Shown here one piece after another: positions 34,761 through 45,669 of a DNA stretch of 64,000 nucleotides. Numbering within the stretch: the stretch's first letter is position 1; every line of letters starts with the position of its first letter. Source of the stretch: Glutinoglossum americanum (lineage: Eukaryota; Ascomycota; Geoglossomycetes; Geoglossales; Geoglossaceae); the NCBI GenBank assembly GCA_020080175.1, contig JAGHQL010000086.1:2051-66050 (forward strand), in the 5' to 3' direction. The notes below the pieces were generated by a model. It saw only the letters and a program-made list of their open reading frames with translations. It was not told the DNA's origin and did not search any database. The position numbers and the translations under genes were made by a program.

Positions 34761-35386
34761 CAACCAGGGAGCGTAGAGAGATTTTCCACCCGTATATCAG
34801 TTGCATTTCAACCGTGTAGTTCAGACCCGGTATCTCTTTTTTTGTGTTTTATTGTCTTCCGAGGTATGCGGCATTGCAGGGCGACTTGGCCCCGTCTTTT
34901 ATTGGAGGGTGTTTTACCGTTAATTTGCATGAATAGAAGGGAAGGAAATAGATGACAGCAGAACGTGAATCGATGACTAGCAGTGGATGCTTCATGACGC
35001 CAAGAACAGTGGGAATATAAAATTTTTCACTTGAGTTGACATTGCAACGAATGCCCTAGAGATAGATGCTTTTGAAGAATTTTGGATGATGCTCCAGCAA
35101 ACCACCTCGTGCAAAAAAATGATGAAATGGGAAAGGAAAAAAAAAAGCCACACTATTCCCAGATGTATATGTGATCATCCGGCTCGGCGAGGAGGCAAAA
35201 CCCCCAAAAATATCCTGTACTTTTTATTTATCCTTTATTTATTCTCTGGGGCGAGAAGCCGTTCTATTGACGCGATGGGGTATTATCATATACGTATCAT
35301 GTCAGCCAGGGAAATTCGTCTCGCTTCTTCCACCGGCTGGCATCCGCCTTATCTGTACCTTCGTATGTATGCGGAGAATAAAACAA
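34761..35386. other. Intergenic downstream of TAF2
   Basis: No gene recognised. Short A- and T-rich runs around 35115-35240. Confidence 0.45.
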
Positions 35387-35804
35387 ATGGCTTCTGAGCA
35401 ACTCGGGGACGAGGAGTTAGTTTTTAGTTTTTGTTTGCCCCCCCACCCACGGCACGCTCAGACTAAATGCTCCAGGTCGGCGTTGACGCCCCTTCAGACG
35501 CTCATCCTGTCGGAGCTTCAGAAGATAAATCTTACCTTAGACCACATGTGAGTCCCCTCCCCTCTCCTGGGTTATCTCGTTGTGTGGTGTGTATCTGTGT
35601 GTGGGTGTATGTATATATATGTGTCCGGCATATTGGGTCCTGGGTTGACGGTTGGGATGGAGTAGCAATGCGACGTTGACGCGCACGATTGAGATGACGG
35701 AGAAGAATGGGGGTGTAGTGGGGGAGGAGGGTCGGAAGGCTGTGGAGGGTATGAAGGGGGTTTTGGGGGGTTTGCTTGGGTTGGAGGAGGGGGGGAGTGG
35801 GTGA
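35387..35804 (+). CDS. Small hypothetical helical protein, two introns
   Basis: A candidate gene between TAF2 and CFT1. Exon 1 (ATG 35387) encodes MASEQLGDED; a GTTAGT donor and a CAG acceptor lead to exon 2 (SRSALTPLQTLILSELQKIN then LTLDH). A second GTGAGT donor leads to exon 3 (NATLTRTIEMTEKNGGVV then GEEGRKAVEGMKGVLGGLLG), with a stop at 35802-35804. About 90-100 residues, mostly predicted helix, no signal peptide. The frame is consistent across three exons with good splice sites, which supports a real gene. I do not recognise the family; small subunits of coiled-coil complexes (kinetochore, BLOC-type) look like this, but that is only a suggestion. Confidence 0.45.
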
Positions 35805-36061
35805 AGGGATGGTAGTAGTGTGTTGTGAATCTCTAGCCTGGCTGCTGGCTGTTGGTCTGGTCATTTGGTTGGGCTACGTGCAGTTGCGCCGAGATCAATT
35901 CTACTCGGAAGTCCGGCTCGAGAGGAGGTCGGGATCGTTTCAATACCCATTGTCATTTCCATGTCTACTTGAGTGAAATATCTAGAGGAGAGCACGGTAT
36001 ATTTGTAGAAGCACACATATAACAAACTGACGAACAACTACCTTTTCCCTTACCCACTCGC

Positions 36062-39000
36062 TCACAATACCACAAGCGCCCCCCCACCCAACCCCCTCAA
36101 ATCCTCCCTCAACATCCACCCCTCTACCCCAAGTTTCCCCCTTCCCTCCTCCCTCCTCTGCACGCCAAGTTCGCTCCACCTCCTCACAACACTACCATCT
36201 ACCACCCCCCTAACCCCCATCCCAATTGCATCACCGCCCCTGTAACTTCGGTGATTAAGTCCACACGCTGTCTCGAAGCTTGCTGTGAGCTGGCCTTGAA
36301 GGAGTGAGAGCCGTCGGTATGAGGATTCGGTGAGGGGGGTTAGGAGGGCGAGTCGGCCGGTGTGGGTTGTTAGGAGGAGGTTGTAGGATTGCGAAGGAGG
36401 GGAGGCGGTGTTGGAGTCGATGCCGTTGGAGGTTTGGGGGATGGACGGGGTGGGGCTGGGGAGGAGGGTTATTGTTGAGATTGGGTGGCCGGTGTGGAAG
36501 GTTGAACGGCGGATGAGGCGTTGGCCGGAGAGGGATTTGGGGTCTGTTGGGTTGGTAGATGTTAACGCGATTCCCGAATGGACACAAAGCGTGGGGAATT
36601 GATAAGCGAGAGAAAGGAGGGCAATGCTTACGTTCAGGATCGAACTGCAGCACATGAATGTTCGAATCCTTATCCGCGACTACAAAGAACAACTGGTTTC
36701 CATCCGGGAAGAAATCCGCAGCCATGACCCCGGACAGCGAGATGTCCTTGCCGAACAGAGACATCTTGTATGGTTCCTCCTAAATACCGCGACGAACTTG
36801 GGTTAGAATCATAATGGAAACCCCGTCTGGTAGCATGCAGAACCAACTCACCGAAAACCCCGCGAACCAAAAGTTCTTCACCGCATCCCCAAACGCGGTT
36901 AGTCCACTCCCAGGTAGTGACTTTGCCACCGAGACATAACACTGCATATCCATAAACGCCACAGGCAACAAGCTCCCATCCTCCTTCAAGCCCCTAACCA
37001 TGCACTTCTGCCCTTGTGCCGCAAGCAGAAACCCCTGAGTCCCCACCTCGCACAGGGCCGTCACTGCCCCCTTGACCTCCTCCTTGGCGATCAGTTTCAG
37101 CTTGCGGTTTGTCTCCGGGCGTCCAGGTTGAGGGACTACGGATATGATCTCGAAGACGTAGATGCAGCCCCGGGTGGCGAGGTCTTCACCGCGAGTGATG
37201 GCTGTGCCGACGACGACGAGTTGGGTGCGAGTGTGGGTGTGCTCGGAGGTCTCGAGGTTTAGGGTACGGATGCAGAGGGGGAGTTCATCGAGTTCGAGCG
37301 GGTAGCTGGGGGGTAGGGGTTAGTTTTGGGGCCTTGGGTGGGTTTTTGGGGTGAGGGAGGTAGAACGGAATGAGGGGCTTACGCGTCGACAATTGACCAA
37401 TTGACTGGACTGAGCAGCTTCAAGAAGCCGTGGCCGACTTTGGGTTTGAAAGATATGTCTACCGCAACAGTCAGAAACTAGAAGTTAAGCTCAAGTACCA
37501 GTTAGGTGTGGGGTGCTCGCCTTCAGTAGCCCAGTTCTTTCGAAAGTCGTCATCCTTCGGCAACTCGAATTCAACCTCCTCGCTCGTGCCCAAGACGTAT
37601 GAGCCCATCGCCGCGTGGTAGCTTACTGCGGAGACCTCCCCACCTAGCGGTACTTTCTGCATTGCCCATCCGATCTCTGTGAAGGTGACATTTGGCTTGA
37701 ATTGCGAGACTCGGACCACCCCCTAGGTCGACACGTTAGTATTTGGCATGTTTTAGAAGGCAAAGGAGGAAGTGTTAGTAGACCTACATCTACATCAACG
37801 TAGACCCATCCTCTTTCGCACCCTCCTGTGTTGAACCCACTCATGCCCTTAACGGCCTTTCCCTTTAAACTTAGAACTCTCGGAACGCTCGCTGCGCTCT
37901 TGAGAACGAAACTTGGCGAGGTCCCAGGGAGGAAGACGGCGCTATAGCCACAGACATTGGAAAGGATACGCATCGGGTTATTAAGGCGCCCCCGACCCCC
38001 ATTAACAGTTTCCTGCGCAGCTAGGCTGGGCTCTTGAGCGAGGTGAGGATTTGGGAGTTTGAGAAAGCGAAGTGTAGGGGATGAAGGAGGACCCGGTTTG
38101 GTAAAGTGGAATGGGTGGTATATCGTTAAGTCGTCATTGGCAGACCGAAGCTACATCGATTAGCGTGGGGCAACAAAGAATATGGGAAGAGATATACATA
38201 CGATTAGGTATGGTGACTTTGCCGCCGCATCCCCAAGGTCTGCCACCAGAATTTCTGTGAGTGTCTCGCGGGCGAGAGGCCGTTTCACAGTGTAATCGGC
38301 AGATAAAATTGGAGGGAGAAGGCTGAGAGTGTCGGCAACATAGAAAGGAGCAGTTAATTGTGGTAAATTATAGATCTTTCGTGCTAAGTGTTAGCACGGA
38401 AAATGTGTGGGAAGAGTAGCGGTCATGAAAGTCGCTGCTTGTCAATAGGAAATGCCTAGGGGAACTAACCTGAAGGCAGCCTTCGGCTGTTAACAGGAAC
38501 ATCAAGATATCTTGTATCTGAGAGTTCCTTCTACTCTCCTTCGAGCCAACCAGCACGCCATCTCTATCCGCATATAGGCAACCTGATAGCCACTTAGATG
38601 AAAGAATTGTGTCGCTCCTATCGAACTCTTCGATCTCCCCGCTTTCGTCACTAATAAGGATAAGAACACTGGCATCATCCCGGACTAATAGGAGATACGG
38701 ATCCGCAAAGCTCGCGCTGATGATCTTGGGCTCGGCGCCCGTAAGGTCGTCAAACATAGGGATGATTTGACTGAGGCTGAGGTCTGTAATACCGCCGATG
38801 GAATTAGCATGGTCATTCCAATTTTGCATCAATGCAGAAGAAATTGGACAACAAGTAACACGGCGGCAATACGGCAAGGAGCACTTAGAAACTTTTTGAG
38901 ACATTGGTGTTGGGTAATAGAATTGCATTGATTTTATGAGACATGAAGCCGAAGCAATTGTCCCTAGGCATTTCCCAGTGCCACCCCATGAAGATCGCGC

Positions 39001-41409
39001 CATTATAGTCCGTCTCGCTTTAATGAACGACGGAGGAATCATTTCCTTGCCGTTGATAGCAAAATTGCGGGATGATGTAAGAGCATCAGAGAAATAAGAG
39101 GTTACAGTCCTCCACATCCAAGTTGAGCGCAAAATTCCGTTGTTCTGACATCTATTGAAGCCAATCCAAGAAGTTTCTTCGAGGGTCCGACGAGGGTCGC
39201 AGTTTGGTCGTAGGGTGCTCAGACAAAGGCATCTCTTGGGGACGTTGTAATAGGAAAGCAAAGCAACCGACTTACCGCCATCATAGACCCTAACCTCCCC
39301 TCTTAGGACTTGCACGACCCTTGTCTCCTGTCCAAGCGTGCCTACCTCTATTGTGCCTCCGAGTGATCCGTCGAATTCTGGTGCTTTGACATCTTCGAAA
39401 CCTGTAGCCGTTAATGCATATACCGCTGACTCCTCTTTATCAGCGGTTCTAGTGGACCCCTTGGAGACAATCATGAATCTATCAAACTCGTTACCCGAAG
39501 CGTACCCCCCATCCAGTCCAATTTTCCCTTCCCCGGAGGCTGGGGGAACAATATTTCCAGCTACTGGACGCTTTGCTTGAACGGACCAGATCCCCCTAGC
39601 TTCAGAAAACTCGAACCGGCCGATGACCTTCGGCTCGATCTCTCGTTTGAGAACCGTCACCCCTCCTGCACGTCCGCAGCCAGTCGTAACTACTAGTTCT
39701 AATTCTGTTGTTACGTCCTTAGAGTTCCGCATTGCTTCATCATCCTGGGGAAGTGCTGTGCATCCGAAAGCGACATCCCTCATGGGAGCTATATTTCGCA
39801 TGGTGTCGTTGATCTTGAACACGTAGTCGCCAGTTGCTGATCCAGATGAAGAAAGAAATGCGTCTGATTGTCGCCGAGGTTCGGAGGCGACGCCAGAGTA
39901 TAGGTCATCGTCATACTCCTCTGTGCCGTCTTTATCAAAGAAAATCTCTCCATCGCCGTCGTCGTCGGCGGAAAGGCCACCAATAGATCTTTGTCGTGCC
40001 AGTTGTGGGGCTTTCCGAGTCCAACCAAGGATGATCGAATCGGCATCTTCGCTTCCGATGAACATCCTTCCGCGGCCAAGGTTGACTACGCAAGACGCCT
40101 GAGCTTGAGCGAGTAGCCCACCATGTTCAGGACTGACTCGTCGTACTGATAAGCCAGACACTGAGCGTCCATCTCTTTTGAACCCTAGAATGGCTAGCTC
40201 TCCTGTGTTTAGCACAATTAACATGTCCCCGTTTTCCGCACCTAGTTGCTCAATCGTGCATGCTTCGAGCTTCATTTCGAGATCCGATTGATCTGCTAGC
40301 GAGAATGAAGTGCATTGCCTGGCGAAAGTGTTGACGCTAACGCCATTGGTTCTCCCAGCTTGATCCACATGTACGAGCTCATTGCCACCAACAAGGAGTG
40401 CTCCCCCGACGGGTAATGGTAGTGGGATAACTTTGTATAGATCATATGGGAGTCCAGAGACGGAGAGAATGGTGGTGGAAGCTCTCTGTTCGAGGTCGAG
40501 AGTGAATACTGTGTAAGAGAGAGGATCGCGCCGATCATGCAGAAGGGATAGGGTCGGCGCGAGAGAAGCGAAGAGGATGCCAAAGGTAGGCTCGCGGTAT
40601 TCATACAAGAATGACAAGTGAATTGGGTGAATCAAACTCGGCTCGAGAGCGGAGAGTGGTAGAACAAATGACGAGGCATATAGGGTCTGAGCGGATGGAG
40701 TGTCCCCATTGGTGCGGTTTGCCATTGCCGCAGGAAGCTCTTGTCGCTCACCGTCGAGATCGGGGTCATAATCATCCATAGCTAGGTCCTCATCTCCAGC
40801 TTGCCTGAAGGGCAATATTGCCAAATTTCGCTTTCCAAACTTCAGTGCCGCACATCTACTGCTCGGATCTGCTGTGAGATAATTGATACATTTCTTTGGA
40901 TCAGGTGCCCAGGGGCCACCCTGGAGGTCTTCTCGCTCATAGTAGTGTATTGATATCGTAGAAAGACCGTAGCGCTCAGGGTCCCATTCGACGAGGCTGA
41001 GTTTGGCATCCTTGAAAGCAATCAAAAGACAGTCGGCTCCTGTCTTCGAATTAAGTGTTCTTATGCGCGCTAAAGATGTGATAGTCCCGGATAAATGATA
41101 TTCAGCTTTGAGGACCAGCGATGTTGTGTGAGAGCGTTCAGATCGTTGCAGAATGACATCAGCGGCGATGAAAGACTGTTCGAGTCCGTCATTGTCAAGC
41201 ACGCGTCGGTCTGTCAACTGCGTACTATCTCGAACTGACGTCTTATTATCGCTCCCGGTATCTATTTCTGTTAAAATCGTCTTGAGTGAGAAGATCTGCA
41301 AGAGGGATGTTCTAGCGACAATGAGGTCGTTGGAGGTTGTAGACGTGAAGGGTAGAGAAAGAGCATGCGTTACGGCGGTGGGTGGAGTCAGCTCCGTATA
41401 GCACTGCAT
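36062..41409 (-). CDS. CFT1: Cleavage and polyadenylation factor subunit CFT1 (CPSF160)
   Basis: Scaffold of the mRNA 3'-end processing complex that helps recognise the poly(A) signal. It has three beta-propellers like DDB1. The start [20 protein letters not shown] is typical for Cft1. Conserved blocks are [74 protein letters not shown] and [20 protein letters not shown]. After the centre come [60 protein letters not shown] and [20 protein letters not shown]. The C-terminus reads [20 protein letters not shown] and ends at 36062. Several short introns lie in the C-terminal half (near 36633, 36782-36850, 37318-37378, 37720-37785, 38175 and 38400). A 492-nt intron at 38784-39275 is unusually long and open. 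About 1,370 residues if it is removed, in the family range. Confidence 0.92.
38784..39275 (-). other. CFT1 intron, 492 nt, in frame and without stop codons
   Basis: Donor GTAAGTCGG follows VRVYDGG, and acceptor ATTACAG precedes [13 protein letters not shown]. The flanking residues join as in other Cft1 proteins when it is removed. Its length is a multiple of three and it contains no stop in the CFT1 frame, so retention would add 164 residues. The encoded segment (rich in Cys, Ser, Trp) does not resemble Cft1 or any other protein I know. Confidence 0.7.
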
Positions 41410-41709
41410 CTTGAAGGAAGGTGAATAGAGCTAGAAGCTATTTCGTAGTCTGTGTTGCGCAGAATTCCTCTATTCATGCCATATCCCCTGCACTATTGTT
41501 GCACTAATAGGAAGGTTCAATGAATCTCACAACGCCGATTCATGCGGGAAAGCGCTAAACTGTAAAGGGAACGGCGCTGTTACGCGGCAGGTGTATGGAT
41601 CAAGAAATTGAGAGCTCCCGAGATGACGCAACGCGGGACCAACTTACCTATATACCGCGCGCGACTCAATGTTTGATCCCAGGAGTCTGCCACAACCACA
41701 GCTTCAATC
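41410..41709. promoter_or_regulatory. Shared divergent promoter of CFT1 and the LMBD1-type gene
   Basis: 300 bp between two outward-facing start codons, so one nucleosome-free region probably serves both genes. No specific site was identified. Confidence 0.5.
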
Positions 41710-43629
41710 ATGGCGGCTCTGCAGATTACCTTCACTTGGGTTGCTTATGCAATTGTAGTGGCATTGTTTATGCTATTTACTGCCATCTTCGTATTCACCT
41801 ATCAAGATCCGCGCGAACGCTCTCCGGCCGTGACCATCGTCGCCATCATCACTCTAACCTCTCTGCTTGCAACGGTCCTCCTCCTGCCTGTGGATATCGC
41901 ACTGATCGCTTCTACTTCTTCTCCGAAACTTGGGCGCAAGAAGGACTGGGCGACGCCCGAACGCGTTGATAGTATCTTGCTCACATTAAAGATTGTCTAC
42001 TACACACTCTACTCTTTCGATGCGATTCTCTGCCTGATTGTCGCCCCGTTCACATATTTTTGGCACGAGGAGTATGATGACATTGCTGAAGATGACGGTG
42101 GTCAATCGGTGGCCGGGAGATTCTGGACAGCTCTGAGGTTTACGCTGGTGTTTATCGTGCTGGTAGTAATCCTTTTCATCGTTGGCTTCTTTGTGCCGAT
42201 TGCTAGGGATCGGAAGGGGAAGCACTGGGATCTGGACTACTTTAAGCACTTGTTGACAGAGAATCGTAAGCCCTTTGGCCGTGCCTGTATTTCTGGTTTT
42301 ATATGACGATAGACTGATCGCATAGCAGATGGGGAACGCGCCCTGACATTCGCTCTGGGGCTTCTAATTACTCTGGGAACAGCCCTCTATGTCTTCTACA
42401 CCGCCAGCGGAATCGCCCTTCTCCCCATATCCTTTATTAAATCCGCCCCGTCCATCTCCGCACCTTCCCTCATCGCAAACACCGCCTCACACCTCGAAGC
42501 TAACCGCGAGCGCCAACGTCAACTTGAGGGTCGCAATGCCGGACGCTCTGGCCTATCAGCCAAAGATCAAAGAGAGCTAGAAGCGCTCATTCGAGAGGAA
42601 AGGACTCTTGTCCGACGCCAGCGCCTCGCCGCTGAGGCTAGCGGAGAAGGTAGAAGCTGGGTCATTAGAGCATGGACAAAAACCCAGGCGATATTCCGAC
42701 CGATCAAGCTTCTTGGGGGCATCCTACTTCTCATCCTCGTAGTCATCATCTGGGCCTCCATGCTCATAACCGGCATCGACAAGGCGAAGAATTCAATCTG
42801 CAAGCACCATTGCGGCTACCTCCTGACAAGAATCAGCGTCTTCAACCCCATAAACTGGATCTTCGTCAAATCCGCCGAAGTCTTCCCCGTAGATTACGTC
42901 ATGATTACTCTTATCGTCCTCATCTTTTTCAGCAGTTCAATTGTCGGCATCACAACCGTTGGCATTCGCTTCCTGTGGGTGCGGATCTTCCAGATCAGGA
43001 ATGGCCATACGTCGCCGCAGGCTCTTCTCATAGCGACTGTGATGCTTACCCTTATCGTCCTTGCGATCAACTACTCTCTCGCCATGATCGTCGCTCCGCA
43101 ATACGCGACGTTTGGCTCGCAGACCTTTTGCAAAATTCCGCCCAAGCATCCAGGCGAGCAGCCAGATTGTTCGGACGACCCTGAGCTAGTGCTTCCATGC
43201 TCTGAGCTTGCCGACAGCGCAGTCTGTACTCCAAGTGTAGTCAGCACATTCCTCAACCGTATAATGATTAATTTTCCGTTCTTCGGTGTGGTGTGCTTCT
43301 GGGCGCAGTTCGTTTTCCTTGGCGTCTCGCTGCTTGTTCTTGCCACAGCTTTATTCCGCGCTCCGAGGCTCGATGAAGCTCAACTCGATGAGGATGCAGA
43401 GGCGGCGGAGGAAGAGGGCTTATTAGCGAGTGCAGGGAGAAGATTCGGTGCTACATGGGAAGATATTAGAGGTATGATAATTTCACCTGCGCTATCTATG
43501 TTCCTTTATCTTGTGTTCGTGCGAAGTACTGACGCCTCTAATGCAGGGAAGACAAGAGCTGGCCAGACAACAACTGGTAATGCTGGTGGGCACAGTACAG
43601 CACCGAGGGCGGGAAGGGCTATTGATTGA
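41710..43629 (+). CDS. LMBR1-domain membrane protein, probable lysosomal/vacuolar cobalamin transporter (LMBD1 type)
   Basis: Multi-pass vacuolar membrane protein. The animal relative LMBD1 is needed for cobalamin export from lysosomes; most ascomycetes keep the gene although their need for cobalamin is doubtful. The start is [20 protein letters not shown]. About nine membrane segments are visible, among them [78 protein letters not shown] and [21 protein letters not shown] charged cytosolic loop ([13 protein letters not shown]...) lies between segments 5 and 6. A Cys-bearing lumenal loop ([20 protein letters not shown]) precedes the last segments. Two short introns lie near 42265-42328 and 43472-43546. 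The C-terminal tail is acidic, then Gly/Thr-rich. Confidence 0.87.
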
Positions 43630-44191
43630 TGCACGTGAGGATGAGTGAACCGGCGGCGACGGGCCGATAAGTTTGACGCATCATTTCTGCCAATTCCTTG
43701 GTCTAATGCATATGCGGCTCTGTTGCAGATGCCTTCTGGTTTCTCAGGTCATTTGGACGAAAAAGCATGATTTAACATGTGGAGTTTCTAGGTTAGGGAT
43801 AAGGTTATATGAAATCTTCTCTGATTCGGAAGATTTTTAAATTGGGTAGGTCGGAAATATCAGTCTATGATATCAAGGGAGCATTCATAACAGTTTCTCT
43901 CTTCATGACTGATTGAATGACTATGCGATTCAATTTTTGTTCCACCGTGCAAGGCTCCTCCTCTTCGAGTAGAGGTGAGGGACAGAAATAGAAGACGACA
44001 AAAAAAGCCACACTAATGTCTACGTCCCCATCATGATGTAGAGTGGAGGGGTATATGAAGTGTGATGAAAGCTCGTGCATGACATGACGCTATCATAAAG
44101 TGTTCCCTTACGTGTCGTGTAGGTCATGTCGCGTGTTGTGCATTGCAAAACTTGGTTGCGCCAACCGGTGCAGCGTTTTGATGATTAGCTA
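43630..44191. other. Intergenic between convergent genes
   Basis: 3' flanks of the LMBD1-type gene and CKS1. No gene, RNA or repeat recognised. Confidence 0.5.
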
Positions 44192-44753
44192 TTAATGATG
44201 TGGATAGTCGATGGGTCGCCTATAAACAATAGGTATTGTTAGCAATGATTAGACAATGAAGAGGGTTAAATGGGGTAGTACAGTTGGAGAGAGGGTGGTG
44301 CAGAACGTACTTAAAGAGAAGAATATGAGGTTCTGGCTCATGCACTTCGTAGTGTTCCCACCCCAAGCTCTGGAGCGACGGTCATCAGCAGTCAGGTTTC
44401 TGAGCTATTGCCTTTGGTGACGCTTAGATAAAACTCACTTGCGTAATACCCAGACCTCGCCACTCCTCCTCCCAGAGAAGCTTCAGTGTGCCCTTCTCTG
44501 GGTCAAAGTAGTCTTTTGGAATCGCCTTCAGCATGCCCTTTGGGATATGCACGTGTCGGTATTCATTCTCATTGTCGCAGTACCTGTAGCACCAAAAATT
44601 AGACGTGAGAAAAGGGTTCGAAACAGAGACAACACTAAAAACTTACTTGTCTGAATAGTGGATCGAATCAATGAACTCTTCCAGCTTGGCCCTTTCAGCC
44701 TCTGAAGGTATTCTAGGCCGCTTATTCCTCCGGGCGTAAAATTGATCCGCCAT
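44192..44753 (-). CDS. CKS1: Cyclin-dependent kinase regulatory subunit Cks1
   Basis: Small adaptor that binds CDK1 and phosphothreonine and promotes multisite phosphorylation in the cell cycle. Four exons: 44647-44753, 44439-44583, 44311-44369 and 44192-44219, all with good splice sites. The whole fold is present: [60 protein letters not shown] and the hinge plus last strand [16 protein letters not shown]. The phosphate-binding residues (Lys/Arg near the start, Ser of the SxGWxHY block, Trp, Arg) are kept. About 112 residues, with an N-terminal tail ([20 protein letters not shown]) and a very short C-terminal extension (IDYPHH), close to other filamentous fungi. Confidence 0.96.
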
Positions 44754-45669
44754 CTCTGAGCCCTGTGGGCGTCAAATAGTTGAAAATGTTGTCAATGGCG
44801 GGGGGCACGCGGGGTAGTTCTCGTGGCGAGCAAAGGACTGGTAGCTCTCTGTTGTAGCAAGCGCAAGTAGATGTTGGCTGGAAAAGTGGGTAGTGCTACT
44901 CTAGGCCAACTGAGGGGATAAAGTGACGGGAAGAGGAGTTGGGGTGGCGGCGAGCAATAAGTGAATCTGATGAAAGCTCGGACTGAAGCGCGGGCTTTCC
45001 TTCCAGATTTGAGTAGCAGCTTCTGCAGGCGAAGGCCTTCGGGTGAATGGCCTTGCAGGTTGCTTCCGTGTAATGCGGGTTGCACAGAACGTGGCGTATG
45101 CAAGTTCAGGAAAAGGTGAAGCGGTGAGAGCGATTTCGCTAGGGGTGCAGAGAAAAAGAGCTGTGCGTTTCGTAGAGGGTGGAGTCGTTGTTTTGTTTAC
45201 TGGCGGCTGGGGTGTGGGCAGCATTTATTTTCCCAGCCAGTTTGTGGCGGTGCTTGATCAGGTGACTATATGAGGCGGTGCGTGGTCATCCGTTTTTGGC
45301 TTCCACAGTCCGTTTCTGCTTTCACGTAGGTCGTCCGTCCTCGCATTGTATCTGAACGCATCGGTTTGTTATTGCATTCCAGCTAGACACTATCTCTGTG
45401 CTGTATATGCGCTTGTTCTTTTGATCGATTCTGCGCGTTTTCAAGTTGTCAAAAGAGCGGGTTTTGGCCCACAAGTGAACGATAAGTCCTTGGTTGCTCC
45501 TCGGCAGAACATACCAAAATCCCTACCAAACAACGCGTCCCCCCAGGTTCGCGCATCTGGTGGCTCTCGAAATCGCATCGGCTACGGTGAAGCGCATCGA
45601 TCAATTAGGAATATTGAACTTCCAATTGCGAAAGCACACGGTTTAGGCGACCTGGGATTTGAGTGCGCG
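44754..45669. promoter_or_regulatory. Divergent promoter region of CKS1 and the RSC4-like gene
   Basis: 916 bp. An open frame from the ATG at 45346 runs in the same frame into the RSC4-like start at 45670, so a longer N-terminus of 108 residues is possible. I chose the downstream ATG because the family starts with a short basic MESKRK-type sequence. Confidence 0.45.

Noticed and set aside
38368-41409. A single 1,013-residue open exon for the N-terminal part of CFT1
   Set aside because: The frame is open only because the 492-nt intron lacks stops; the residues from that part do not fit Cft1, while splicing at GTAAGT/ACAG restores the family sequence.
44792-45224. Pro/Thr/Arg-rich minus-strand frames in the CKS1/RSC4-like intergenic region
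   Set aside because: Low-complexity frames in a promoter region with no conserved motif.
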